64,000 nt of DNA from Phycisphaerales bacterium (lineage in GTDB: Bacteria > Planctomycetota > Phycisphaerae > Phycisphaerales > UBA1924): the NCBI GenBank assembly GCA_016709445.1, contig JADJMV010000013.1, forward strand, positions 75,250-139,249, in the 5' to 3' direction. A program made the translations under genes and the position numbers. Positions 33,866 to 42,734 of this stretch are shown here, in pieces. Below the pieces are notes generated by a model. It searched no databases, had not been told where the DNA came from, and saw only the letters and a program-made list of their open reading frames with translations. Position 1 is the first letter of the stretch; each line of letters begins with the position of its first letter.

Positions 33866-34732
33866 TTACCGGCGGGTCACTGGGTAGGGATCGATACGGA
33901 CCTCGATCCACCTGAGGATCGAGAGGAAGCCCCACAAAAGGGCGAGAGCGAGGAGCAGGACCGCCCATCCGGAGAGGTCGTGGAAGAGGTCGGCGGCGCC
34001 GGGGTTGGCGTAGCCGTAGAGGAGGACCGTCGGCACGAGACGGGCGATGTTCACGACGACGGCGATGGCGGGGCTCACGGCGAGGATGGCGAGGCGGACC
34101 CCGTTGCGCATGGGCACGGAGAAGATGAAGGCGAAGGAGATCAGCGCGAGGGCGGCGACCATCCGCATCCCGTTGCAGGCTTCGGCGATGGCGACCTCGT
34201 TATTGTTGATGACCAGGACATTGCCGGAGCGGGTCGAGGGGACGCCGAACAGGTCGAGGAGGAACTGTGAGGCCTGGGCGGAGACGTTCTGGAGCGGGAT
34301 CGCGATCTGCTGGCGGATGCGGCCCGGCACCGGCATGAGGAAGAACAACGCGGCGAAGACGGGGAGAAACTGGACGACGAACCGCGGGCCGAGGACGGAG
34401 ACCGCCGCCCCGATGACCACCAGGAGGGCGCCGGTGTGCCGGAAGATCTCGAGGGCCTGGAGGATGCCGATGCGGTCCATCGCCACACCCAGGACGATCA
34501 TGGCCGGTCCGAGGAAGGACCATGTGGGGCGGCACATGCGGAGGCGCCCCCGCCGGAGCCAGAGCAGCCAGCAGGCGATCGGGATAGCCATGAGGATGTG
34601 GGAGTCTTCCTCGCTGCGCAGCGCCTGCTCGAAGATCTCGGCCCACGTCCGCCCGGTTGCGATGATGGCGAGCACGACCAGGCCCGCGAGGGCGAGGGCG
34701 TCGGTCCGCTTCCAGCCGGAGAGTCGCATCAT
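33866..34732 (-). CDS. Exosortase (EpsH-like membrane transpeptidase)
   Basis: A 288-residue protein with about eight membrane segments. The catalytic triad of exosortases is visible: Cys186 in AEACNGMRM, Arg231 in VNIARLVPTVLLYGY and His251 in LFHDLSGW, each in the expected order and membrane context. Exosortases cut proteins with PEP-CTERM-like tails and attach them to the cell surface, and are typically encoded with polysaccharide genes, as here. The likely substrates are the four VPLP-CTERM proteins at 21.8-25.1 kb. The first of two adjacent Met codons (34732) overlaps the stop of the nucleotidyltransferase gene. The exosortase subtype is not assigned. Confidence 0.92.
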   Translation of the reverse strand: MMRLSGWKRTDALALAGLVVLAIIATGRTWAEIFEQALRSEEDSHILMAIPIACWLLWLRRGRLRMCRPTWSFLGPAMIVLGVAMDRIGILQALEIFRHTGALLVVIGAAVSVLGPRFVVQFLPVFAALFFLMPVPGRIRQQIAIPLQNVSAQASQFLLDLFGVPSTRSGNVLVINNNEVAIAEACNGMRMVAALALISFAFIFSVPMRNGVRLAILAVSPAIAVVVNIARLVPTVLLYGYANPGAADLFHDLSGWAVLLLALALLWGFLSILRWIEVRIDPYPVTRR

Positions 34733-35658
34733 CGCTTCGCCCCCCTGAGCGTCACGGGTTCGGCGCGCCCGCCGGGGCCGACGACGGCATCGACGACGGT
34801 TTGTCCGGGGCGCACGATGCAGCCCGGCCCGACGATGCTCCTGGCGACGAGTGCGCCCTCCCCGACCCTGGCGCCGGCGGAGACGACCGAATCGACGATG
34901 ACGGCGCTCGGGGCGACTTCGGCCCCTTCGCAGAGGATCGAGGCGGCGCACCGCGAGCCGCGCAGCACGCGGGGCTCGAGCGAGTCGGGCTCGGGCCCGA
35001 TCTCGACGCCTGCGCACGCGCGCACGGCTCGGAGGAAATCGGTCCGAGTGCGGAGAGGGAGAGACCCGGGCTCGGCGAGTTCATAGACCATCACGCGCCG
35101 ACCCTTGGCGACCAGGCGGGCGAGCCATTGCTCTTTGAGATCCATGAAGCCGACGTGGGGCACCTCGTCGAGCATCGCACGCGAGAACACGTAGAGCCCC
35201 GAGGGACTCTCGTCGGCGTTTCGGGCCACGGTCGCGTCCGCCTCTGACCGGACATGTTGGGCGAGCATCTGCCCGAGGTCCGCGAGGCAGCACCGGGCGG
35301 CCTCGGCGGCGATGATCGTGGTCTCGGGGGCCATCCGCTCGCACGCGTCGCGCAGGGCGCCGGCCGGTCCCCGATAATCGCTGCGATCCATGATCGTGCG
35401 GAGGAATCCGAGGGTGGTCTGGGGGACCGGCGTCGACCCGCCGCAGAGGCACATGCGCTCGCCGGTCAGCCCGGCACGGTCGAGGGTGGAGAGGGCGCTC
35501 CGCCAGCGGTCGAGGACGGTTTCTTCTCGGGTGAGGTGCAGATCGAGCACGGAGCACCCGGCCTCAAGCCCCAGCGGCGGGGGGCTAAAGCCGCCGGCCA
35601 TCAGGACGAGGACCAGGGGCGCGCTGGGCGACTGGGCCGCGGCGGGGCGCGGAGTCAT
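34729..35658 (-). CDS. Sugar nucleotidyltransferase-like protein with beta-helix tail
   Basis: A 309-residue protein with an N-terminal part of nucleotidyltransferase type and a C-terminal hexapeptide-repeat helix (about 230-309, VLRGSRCAASILCEGAEVAPSAVIV and IVGPGCIVRPGQTVVD). The N-terminal half lacks a clear GGxGTRL loop; instead it begins VLVLMAGGFSPPPLGLEAGCSVLDLHL and keeps SGLYVFSRAMLDEVP. It may therefore be catalytically inactive or use another substrate. It resembles the N-terminal part of the sugar transferase at 29.6-31.0 kb. The start at 35658 is chosen over 35709 since the added 17 residues look unlike the fold. Confidence 0.7.
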   Translation of the reverse strand: MTPRPAAAQSPSAPLVLVLMAGGFSPPPLGLEAGCSVLDLHLTREETVLDRWRSALSTLDRAGLTGERMCLCGGSTPVPQTTLGFLRTIMDRSDYRGPAGALRDACERMAPETTIIAAEAARCCLADLGQMLAQHVRSEADATVARNADESPSGLYVFSRAMLDEVPHVGFMDLKEQWLARLVAKGRRVMVYELAEPGSLPLRTRTDFLRAVRACAGVEIGPEPDSLEPRVLRGSRCAASILCEGAEVAPSAVIVDSVVSAGARVGEGALVARSIVGPGCIVRPGQTVVDAVVGPGGRAEPVTLRGAKR

Positions 35659-35842
35659 GCCAGGGTTTGCCTTGTCGGGACCGATCTCCAGAATGACCCA
35701 CCCTCCCAAGTGCGGTCACCAACCACATCTACGGGCAGACCGACCGCCCGTTCGCCATCTGCATCCGGACCACCGACGAGCCCAAGGATCCCTTGATCGT
35801 AGGTCTGGGGGTCGCAAGGGTCCGATAGCCGCGGGGTTACCG

Positions 35843-37042
35843 TCACCCCGACGAAGAGTTCATCGGCTGGAATCCGCGGGCTGATAAAGCCGCGAGGGCG
35901 GCGAGCCCTTTGGCCTCCCAGGTTTCTCGTTCGACCCGGGCGCGGCGGGGGTCCGAATCGCCCGGGTCGGCGATTGCGGCCCGGATGGCATCGGCGTAGG
36001 CGGCGGGCGTCTCGGCCACGGCGATGAGGGCCTCGAACCTGGCGAGCTCTGGGAATGGGGTCGAGACGATGGGGCGGCCGACGGCGAGGTACTCCTTGAG
36101 CTTGATGGGATTGCAAGCCTGGATCCACTCGTTGCGGTTCCAGGGCATGATCAGGACGTCGCAGGCCGACATATAGTTCGGAACATGTTCGTAATCTCGC
36201 TTCCCCAGCAGATGGACGTTGGGGAGCGAGATCCACCCCTCGGGGAGCGAGCAACCCCCGACGAGGACGAACTGGGCTTCGGGGACGAGAGCGGCGGCCT
36301 CGGCAAACAGGCGGGGGTCAAAGGTGTGGGCGTCGATGCCGCCGACGAATCCGACCCTGGGTTGCGGGATCGGGGCAAGGTCGGCGGGCTCGGCGGGCGC
36401 CTGGCCGGCCCGGGAGAATGCGTCGTAGTCGCAGCCGTGATCGATGAACTCGGCGCTGCGACATGCGGCCTGTTCCTGGCCCATCAGCCAGGAGGAGCAG
36501 AACACGGTCATGTCGGCGCGGTCCTTCAGCAGGGTGTCGAAGCCCTTGATTCGGTCGGGGTTGACGCCGTGGAACGCCTCGAAGCGGTCGGTGCGCTGGT
36601 AGACGACACCCACGGGGTGCAGACGGTCGACCACCTCGGCCCCCGGTGGGCAGGCGACCCAGACGATCGGGCGGCGGATGCCGGCGCGGCGGGCGAAGGC
36701 GCGGACCTGGAATGCGAGGGCCGCGCGGTTCAGGCCGGCGCCCAGCCCGGCGGGGGCGACGAGTGGAGAGGCGACGAAGAAGTTGTCGCGGACCCTGACG
36801 AGACCACGCTTGAGGCTCTTGAGCTTGCGGAGGACTCGCTTGAGAAACATCGAGCCCTCGCCGACGCGGGGGACGCGCATGCCGATGGAGTTGACGTAAA
36901 GCACGGGGACGACGCGGGAGAGTTCTCGCATCATCTGCATGTCGAAGTGGCCGCGGTTGTGGTACCACCAGTCCTCGCCGCCGAAGCAGATGACGCCGTC
37001 GAATTGTCGGGGTTGAGTGGGCGTGTTCATGGGTGGCGTCAT
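35843..37042 (-). CDS. Glycosyltransferase family 4/1-like
   Basis: A 399-residue cytoplasmic glycosyltransferase with a GT-B fold. The N-terminal domain starts GVICFGGEDWWYHNRGHFDMQ, with PVLYVNSIGMRVPRV and IVWVACPPGAEVVDRL. The C-terminal nucleotide-binding domain shows RVGFVGGIDAHTFDPRL, FVLVGGCSLPEGW, VHLLGKRDYEHVPNYMSACDVLIMPW and the acidic IKLKEYLAVGRPIVSTPF (about 320-340). The donor and linkage cannot be told. The start at 37042 overlaps the nucleotide-sugar dehydrogenase stop by 4 nt (ATGA). A 184-bp non-coding gap with no recognisable signal follows before the next gene. Confidence 0.88.
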   Translation of the reverse strand: MTPPMNTPTQPRQFDGVICFGGEDWWYHNRGHFDMQMMRELSRVVPVLYVNSIGMRVPRVGEGSMFLKRVLRKLKSLKRGLVRVRDNFFVASPLVAPAGLGAGLNRAALAFQVRAFARRAGIRRPIVWVACPPGAEVVDRLHPVGVVYQRTDRFEAFHGVNPDRIKGFDTLLKDRADMTVFCSSWLMGQEQAACRSAEFIDHGCDYDAFSRAGQAPAEPADLAPIPQPRVGFVGGIDAHTFDPRLFAEAAALVPEAQFVLVGGCSLPEGWISLPNVHLLGKRDYEHVPNYMSACDVLIMPWNRNEWIQACNPIKLKEYLAVGRPIVSTPFPELARFEALIAVAETPAAYADAIRAAIADPGDSDPRRARVERETWEAKGLAALAALSARGFQPMNSSSG

Positions 37043-38367
37043 GCCTTGACGAGCCGGGCGCCCATCTCCGTGGCGTAGGACTGCATGGCGTTGCGTGTAT
37101 CGACCACCAGCCGGGCGTGCTTGGCGATCATGGCGTAGTCGAAGTCTCGGTGGTGGGTCACGATGACGACGGCGTCGTGGGCTTTGAGATTCTCGGGCGT
37201 GAGGGGCTGGCTCTGCATGCCCAGGTCGTATCGACGCATCGGGTGGGTGCGGGGGATGTGGGGATCGGAGTAGGCGACGGTCGCGCCCCGTTGGCGGAAG
37301 AGCTCGATGATCTCGAGGGCGGGGCTCTCGCGGACGTCGTCGATGTCGGGCTTGTAAGCCAGGCCCAGGACGAGGACGCGGGCGTTGTCGATCGGCGTGC
37401 CCCGCAGAGCGAGGGCCTCGGCGGTGCGGTCGACGACGCGGGCGGGCATGGCGTGGTTGATCTGGCCGGCCAGCTCGATGAAGCGGGCCGGGGCGCCGAC
37501 CTGGGCCGCCTTCCACGACAGATAGAAGGGATCGATCGGGATGCAGTGGCCCCCCAGGCCGGGGCCGGGGTAGAAGGGCATGAAACCGAAGGGCTTGGTG
37601 CTCGCGGCCTCGATCACCTCCCAGACGTCGATGCCCATGGCTTCGAGCGAGAGCTTCATCTCGTTGACGAGGGCGATGTTGACGGCACGGAAGATGTTCT
37701 CCAGCAGCTTGGCGGCCTCGGCAACCTCGGCGCTGGAGACCTCGACCACGTGCTCGATGGCGCGACGGTAGAGGGCGGCGGCGAGGCCGGTCGAGGTGGG
37801 ATCCAGCCCGCCGACGAGCTTGGGGATGGTGCGGGTGGAGTGGGTCGTGCGCCCGGGGTCCTCGCGCTCGGGGCTGAAGGCGAGGAAGTAGTCGCGGCCG
37901 AGTTCGAGACCGGGGGCGGCGGCCTTGGCGATGGCATCGGCGAACTCGTGCCGCGTGGTGCCGGGATAGGTGGTGGACTCGAGGACGACGAGCTGTCCGG
38001 GCCTGAGCGCGCGGCCGATGTCCAGGCCGGCACGGAGGACGTAGGAGATATCGGGGCGTCGGTCCTCGGTGAGGGGCGTCGGGAGACAGACGAGGATGGC
38101 GTCGGGCTCGGCGAGACGGGCGAAGTCGGTGGTGGCGTCGAAGCGGTCGGAGGCCGCGAGGGTGCGGGCGAGGTCGTCGCCGAGGTGGCGGAGGTAGTTG
38201 GTGCCTCGGGCGAGGGCCTCGATCTTGGCGGGGTCGATGTCGAAGCCGAGGAGGCGGAGGCCCCCGGCGTGCATGGCGTGGGCGAGGGGGAGGCCGACGT
38301 AGCCGAGGCCGATGACGCCAACGAGGGCGCTCCCGGAATCGATGCGTTGTCGGAGGATGGTGTGCAT
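37039..38367 (-). CDS. Nucleotide-sugar dehydrogenase (UDP-N-acetylglucosamine 6-dehydrogenase type)
   Basis: A 442-residue enzyme that oxidises a UDP-hexose or UDP-HexNAc C6 to a carboxylate using two NAD. The NAD-binding start is VGVIGLGYVGLPLAHAM. The substrate helices include LLENIFRAVNIALVNEM, the catalytic Cys is in GPGLGGHCIPIDPFYL (about 260), and VLGLAYKPDIDDVRESPALEII is the C-terminal domain signature. The GGHCIPIDPFYL form is typical of WbpA/WbpO-like enzymes acting on UDP-GlcNAc or UDP-GalNAc and less so of UDP-glucose dehydrogenases, but exact specificity is inferred. It predicts a uronic acid in the polymer. Start at 38367, 103 bp after the previous gene. Confidence 0.92.
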   Translation of the reverse strand: MHTILRQRIDSGSALVGVIGLGYVGLPLAHAMHAGGLRLLGFDIDPAKIEALARGTNYLRHLGDDLARTLAASDRFDATTDFARLAEPDAILVCLPTPLTEDRRPDISYVLRAGLDIGRALRPGQLVVLESTTYPGTTRHEFADAIAKAAAPGLELGRDYFLAFSPEREDPGRTTHSTRTIPKLVGGLDPTSTGLAAALYRRAIEHVVEVSSAEVAEAAKLLENIFRAVNIALVNEMKLSLEAMGIDVWEVIEAASTKPFGFMPFYPGPGLGGHCIPIDPFYLSWKAAQVGAPARFIELAGQINHAMPARVVDRTAEALALRGTPIDNARVLVLGLAYKPDIDDVRESPALEIIELFRQRGATVAYSDPHIPRTHPMRRYDLGMQSQPLTPENLKAHDAVVIVTHHRDFDYAMIAKHARLVVDTRNAMQSYATEMGARLVKA

Positions 38368-38470
38368 GGTGCTCTTCACCGCAGTGGCGGCCGATTTTCG
38401 CCTGGTCGGGAAGAGTAGGGCATCGGGCTGGGGATCCTGCGCCGCGCGATGCGCTCGACCGTGCGATGTT

Positions 38471-38950
38471 TCAGGGGCTGTCGATGAACTCGCGGATGGC
38501 CTTGATGAGGGTGGGGGCGGCGAAGGGGGGGATCGGCTCCCCTGCCTGGAGATCGGCGAGGCCATCGAGAATCGCGGGCAGCTCGGTTTCGTCGTGGGCG
38601 ACGAAGACACCGGTTCGCCCCTCGAATCGCGCGGCCGTGGCGAGCTGGTGGTCGTTGCGCTGCTCTCCCAGCGCGGCGCGGCGGGGCATGATGACGATCG
38701 GCTTGCCGTAGGTGAGGGCGGTGATGATGGAGCCCATGCCGGCGTGGGCGACGATGGCGGCGGCCTCGCGGGCCCGCGCGGCGAACTCGCCGGGATCCAC
38801 GAAGGCTTTCCACTCGATGTGGCGGGGGATCCACTCGCTTGGACCGATTTGGGCAAAGACGTCGGCCCGTCCGGTGCGTCCTGCCCACTCGTCGATGGGG
38901 CGGACCATGCGGTCGAAGGCGAGCTGCGTGCCGACGGTGACGAAGATCAC
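38471..38950 (-). CDS. PssE-like glycosyltransferase subunit (Alg13-like, GT28 C-terminal domain)
   Basis: A 159-residue catalytic half of a split glycosyltransferase. The domain begins VIFVTVGTQLAFDRMVRPIDEW and carries the donor-binding AAAIVAHAGMGSIITALTYGKPIVIMPRR, typical of the C-terminal domain of GT28 enzymes and of PssE and eukaryotic Alg13. The start is GTG at 38950, within a 4-nt GTGA overlap with the PssD-like stop, which confirms the pair is translated together. Confidence 0.9.
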   Translation of the reverse strand: MIFVTVGTQLAFDRMVRPIDEWAGRTGRADVFAQIGPSEWIPRHIEWKAFVDPGEFAARAREAAAIVAHAGMGSIITALTYGKPIVIMPRRAALGEQRNDHQLATAARFEGRTGVFVAHDETELPAILDGLADLQAGEPIPPFAAPTLIKAIREFIDSP

Positions 38951-39420
38951 AGGACGCTCCCTTCGCAGCGCGGGCCCTGGGGCGTGGCCAGCTGGGGCCA
39001 TTGGGTGAGGTAGAGGTCGGCGTACTTCCCAACCATGCGCCCGGTCAGGGAGAGCTCCTCGGCGTTGGCGATCGAGTCGATCCAGATGGTGCGGGCACCG
39101 AGGAGCTTGCCGAAGCGGAGGGCGAAGTAGCCCGCGGCGGCGCCGGTCGAGATGACCACCTTGGGTCGGAGTCGGAGCAGGGTCCAGAGCACGCGGAGGG
39201 CCATCCGGGCGACACCGATCTTGTCCCAGCGGTTGGCGTCGTTGACGAGGTGGAGCGTGGCGCCGGGTTCGAGTTCCTTGGCGTATTCGGCGAGGGTGGT
39301 GAGGTAGTGGACCTCGCAGTGCTCCCAGGCGGGGCGCATGCGGCGGAGCTGCACGAAGTGGCCGCCGCCGGAGGCGACGGCGAGGACGCGCGTCCTGCGC
39401 GGGGCCGGTGTCGGGCTCAT
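38947..39420 (-). CDS. PssD-like glycosyltransferase subunit (Alg14-like)
   Basis: A 157-residue membrane-associated partner that recruits the PssE-like subunit and binds the lipid-linked acceptor. It begins RVLAVASGGGHFVQLRRMRP, with the Gly-rich Alg14-type loop, and keeps VVISTGAAAGYFALRFGKLLGARTIWIDSIANAEELSLTGRM and DLYLTQWP. In the Alg13/14 pair the two together form one GT-B enzyme; the same is expected here. It overlaps the neighbouring genes by 4 nt on both sides. Confidence 0.9.
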   Translation of the reverse strand: MSPTPAPRRTRVLAVASGGGHFVQLRRMRPAWEHCEVHYLTTLAEYAKELEPGATLHLVNDANRWDKIGVARMALRVLWTLLRLRPKVVISTGAAAGYFALRFGKLLGARTIWIDSIANAEELSLTGRMVGKYADLYLTQWPQLATPQGPRCEGSVL

Positions 39421-40388
39421 GCGGCGACTCCGTTGGCGGGGTTGGGGCCGGCGGCCATGAGCGCGCCGGCCTCGCGCCACTCGCGCCGGCGGGCGAAGAT
39501 CGTGCGCCAGGTGCGGGCGAGCTCGCGGTGTCGGACGCTGAGGGGGGAGAGGAGCGTGCTGCGGGCGAGCTTGTTGAGGGCCCAGAGGTCGAGGCATCGG
39601 GTACCGAGGGCGGCCTTCCAGGCGGGCCAGTGCTTGCGGAGGAGCTGCGCGCGGCCCTTGTACTGGCGGATGGTCTGCTCGACGACGACGCGGTCGGAGG
39701 CGCCGCCGTAGTGGATGATCGTGGCGTCGGGGATCGCGATGGGTCGGGCGCCGAGAGCGCGGGCGCGGAGGCATAGGTCGAATTCCTCGGCGTACATGCG
39801 GAAGCGATCGTCGAAGCCACCGAGGGCCTCCCAGAGCGTCCGCTCGATGAGCAGGAAGCAGCCGGAGATGATGGGGACCTCGCGGATCGTCGAGCGGTCC
39901 CAAGCGCCGAGCGACTCGGGGTCGAAGAGCGTGGAGCGTTTGAACAGCGAGCCGAGCCCGGAGCCGCGGCAGAACATGCTCCAGAGCGTGGGCTCGCCCC
40001 AGGCGCTGGCGCGGTTGAGAGCGAGGTCCGGGAAGAGGGTGCGTCCGCCGTAGACGCGGTGTTCGGGGTGGGCCTTGGCGAATTCGACGAGGGTGTCGAT
40101 GGCGTGGTCGAGGGTGACGGTGTCGGGGTTGAGGAGCAGTATGGATTCGCCCCGGGCGTCGCGGGCGCCGATGTTGTTGCCGGGGCCGAAGCCGATGTTC
40201 TCGGCGAGCCGGACGAGCCGGACGGCGGGGAATTCGGCGGCGATCGCGTCGGCGGAGCCGTCGGAGGAGGCGTTGTCGACGACGATGATCTCGCTGGAGA
40301 CGCGGGTGGTCTCGCGCATGGCGGAGCGGACGGCCTCGAGCGTCAGCTCGCGGGTGTTGTAGCTCACGATGAGGATGGTGACGTCCAT
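39417..40388 (-). CDS. GT2 glycosyltransferase (rhamnosyltransferase-like)
   Basis: A 323-residue GT-A fold enzyme. It opens DVTILIVSYNTRELTLEAVRS, with IIVVDNASSDGSADAI for the nucleotide site, LLLNPDTVTLDHAIDTL for the DxD-like region (about 110) and DDRFRMYAEEFDLCLRARALG for the acceptor side (ED motif). This layout matches WbbL-like rhamnosyltransferases, which would fit the dTDP-rhamnose set at 18-21 kb, but the donor is not proven. It overlaps the PssD-like start by 4 nt and follows the NodZ-like gene at 8 bp. Confidence 0.9.
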   Translation of the reverse strand: MDVTILIVSYNTRELTLEAVRSAMRETTRVSSEIIVVDNASSDGSADAIAAEFPAVRLVRLAENIGFGPGNNIGARDARGESILLLNPDTVTLDHAIDTLVEFAKAHPEHRVYGGRTLFPDLALNRASAWGEPTLWSMFCRGSGLGSLFKRSTLFDPESLGAWDRSTIREVPIISGCFLLIERTLWEALGGFDDRFRMYAEEFDLCLRARALGARPIAIPDATIIHYGGASDRVVVEQTIRQYKGRAQLLRKHWPAWKAALGTRCLDLWALNKLARSTLLSPLSVRHRELARTWRTIFARRREWREAGALMAAGPNPANGVAA

Positions 40389-40396
40389 GGGCGGGC

Positions 40397-41379
40397 TCAG
40401 GCGGTGAAGCGGCGGAGGAATCGTTTGGCGATCATGCCCGGGTCGCGGCGGTCGACGTCGGTGGTGCGTTCATCGGGGATCTTCGAGATCAGGCGGGAGA
40501 TCTCGGAGAAGGTGGAGCGGCTGGCGTAGACGAGGGCGTCGCAACAGGCCAGCAGATACATGTCGACGAGCGCTTCCACGCCGTTGGCGACCGGGTCGGC
40601 GCATGCATCGTTCTGGTGCATCGTGGCTCCTTCGGGCGGGAACCACTTGGGGGTGGTGATGACGTTCCGGAACTGGCGTCGGTAGTCTTCCTCGACGCGC
40701 TTGTTGTCGGTCGCGAGGAACACCGCGGCGTCGGGCATCTCCCGCAGCCGCTCGCGGACCGCGGCCTGGAGCTTGCCGAGGTCGGTGGTTCGGTCGGTGT
40801 AGCGGACATGGACGCCGACGACCCGTTGGGGCCAGCCACTCCGCGTGAACTCCTGGATCCGGCTGTGGACCGCGTCGTTGAGGGGGAGTTCTTCGCGCAG
40901 GGCCTTCCGGGCGATCTGCTCGATCCCGAGCCCTTCATAGCCGGGGAGGCGCTTGCGGACGAGGGGGGCGATCGCCTCGAAGCGGCCCATGTAGTACCAG
41001 AACACCACGAGCGGTTGGGGTATTGCGCCCGCGACGGATCGATCGAGTACTTCTTGTGGATTGTGAGGCTGGAGTGCTTGTCGGGGTCGTAGGCGTGGAG
41101 CATCTCGCTGACCGACTGGTCGAGGTGGCCCCGCCACGCCGGCGGGTAGACCTCGCCCGATTCGGCGGGCGGCTCGGCGAGCACCTCGGGATTCTCAAAG
41201 AAGTGGAAGAACGAGTTCTCCTTGGAGCGGGAGTAGGCATTGTCGCGCCAGTCGACATAGGGCCGGCGGCCCACGGCCTTGGCCCAGAGGATGCCGCTGG
41301 CGGCGCAGAGCATCCGGTTGCCCATGCCGCCCTTGGTCTTGATGAAGCACACGCCCGGTGCGGGGCTTTGGTTGCTCAT
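40397..41379 (-). CDS. NodZ-like fucosyltransferase family protein, frameshifted
   Basis: A glycosyltransferase that would add fucose or a related deoxy sugar. The N-terminal third (from 41379) reads GVCFIKTKGGMGNRMLCAAS and GRRPYVDWRD; the rest, in another frame, has VVFWYYMGRFEAIAPLVRKRL, VVGVHVRYTDRTTDLGKLQ (the donor-site H-x-R-x-T-D) and DAAVFLATDNKRVEEDYRRQF, typical of NodZ. The two parts join if one G is added near 41016-41020 (GGGG run). Corrected length is about 327 residues. As read, neither piece is complete. Its start overlaps the ligase stop by 4 nt, supporting one gene. Confidence 0.8.
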
Positions 41380-42728
41380 GACGCGAGCCTCGGTGGGGTG
41401 GGAGTGGGGGCCGGCGGACGGAAGTGCCCGAGCGAGACGCCCATGCCGAGCAGGTATCCGAAGAGAACGAAGGCGCTTCCCCAGAGATGGACCGTGACGG
41501 CGGCGATGGACAGGCCGATGAAGCTCACGAGCCACCCCATCTTGAGCGGCTTGAGCCCGGCGTAGGGCAGCCGGGCGACACGGTAGATCGCGAGCAGGGC
41601 GACGGCGAGCAGGGCGCCGACGCCGGGGAGCCCGTACCGCATGGCGGTGAGCAGCCAGAAGTTGTCCACGCTGGTGTTGGGCCACCAATCGGGCGCGGTG
41701 GTCCACGCGTTCATCCCGATGCCGAATGCCGGGGTGAGCCTGACCTGCGCGGACCCGATGTCCCAGATGAGCTTGCGGTCGTAGCCGGTCTGCGGGTTGA
41801 AGGTGGCGTAGCTGATGAAGACGGTCATCGGATCGCGGTTGGACAGCGCATCGATGGCGACGTAGGCGAACACCATGCCCAGGAGCAGGATCCACCAGCG
41901 GCCGCGGAAGGCGCGGGTGGCGACGTCCCACCCGATGATCATGCACTGGACGCTGCAGGCCATCAGGGGCCCGGTGGAGAGCGAGGCGAAGGCGGCGCAG
42001 ACGACCGCGAGGGCTCTCCAGAGGCGGCGGAAGGAGAGCGAGCGTGCGGTCGGTGCGAGGTACCAGACGAAGCCGAGTGCGGAGGCGCAGAACACGCCGT
42101 AGAGGATGGGGTGGTCGAAGGGGCCGAAGGCCCTGGTCAGGCCGAAGCGGGGCTCGACACCGGCGGTGCTCCTGGGCGAGAAGATCATGCCGAACGCATC
42201 GCGGATGAAGTGGCGCCCCGTGATCATCTCCGGGAAGGCGAGCAGCGCCATCGCGATGATGAACTGAAAGAACCGGCGCGTGAAGAAGACCAGATGTGCA
42301 GGGGACAGGGTGAGAGCGCGCCCGACGAGGTAGCTGCCGAAGAACTCGATCGTGTAACTCCCCGCGGGCTGCAGGGCCCCGGTGATCCCGTGCGCCTTGA
42401 CGAGCGCAACCCACGCCCAGAGGGCGTGGAAGACGACGAAGGCATCGGCGGCGCGAGCGCCGAGCCGGCGGTCGCTCACGACGCGGGCCATGGCCGGGAT
42501 GAGCCCGAGCATGAGGAACACCCGCTGAGGGGAGAGCACCAGCGAGCCGAGGGAGAACTGCGCCTCGGGTGGGGCGAGCAGCACCAGCAGGAACCCCGTG
42601 ATGAGCCATCGGTCTGTCGGGTTGACGGTCGCGCGGTGCGGCGCGGGCCTGCCGGTCGGGGCGCCGGCGGGCCGGGACGGCTGCGCCGTGCCCCTGTCTG
42701 GAGCGGGTTGGAGCATCGCAGCGGGCAT
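41376..42728 (-). CDS. O-antigen ligase/polymerase-like membrane protein (Wzy_C)
   Basis: A 450-residue protein with about twelve membrane segments, from DRWLITGFLLVLLAPPEAQF to the C-terminal GWLVSFIGLSIAAVTVHLWGSAFVLFGYL. A central extracytoplasmic loop and the following SFRRLWRALAVVCAAFASLSTGPLMA resemble the O-antigen ligase/polymerase family, where Arg residues of the large loops are catalytic. It would join repeat units in the periplasm. The first 30 residues are Pro/Ala/Gly-rich, so the real start may be internal. It ends with the 4-nt overlap into the NodZ-like gene. Confidence 0.82.
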   Translation of the reverse strand: MPAAMLQPAPDRGTAQPSRPAGAPTGRPAPHRATVNPTDRWLITGFLLVLLAPPEAQFSLGSLVLSPQRVFLMLGLIPAMARVVSDRRLGARAADAFVVFHALWAWVALVKAHGITGALQPAGSYTIEFFGSYLVGRALTLSPAHLVFFTRRFFQFIIAMALLAFPEMITGRHFIRDAFGMIFSPRSTAGVEPRFGLTRAFGPFDHPILYGVFCASALGFVWYLAPTARSLSFRRLWRALAVVCAAFASLSTGPLMACSVQCMIIGWDVATRAFRGRWWILLLGMVFAYVAIDALSNRDPMTVFISYATFNPQTGYDRKLIWDIGSAQVRLTPAFGIGMNAWTTAPDWWPNTSVDNFWLLTAMRYGLPGVGALLAVALLAIYRVARLPYAGLKPLKMGWLVSFIGLSIAAVTVHLWGSAFVLFGYLLGMGVSLGHFRPPAPTPTPPRLAS

Positions 42729-42734
42729 GGGGTG

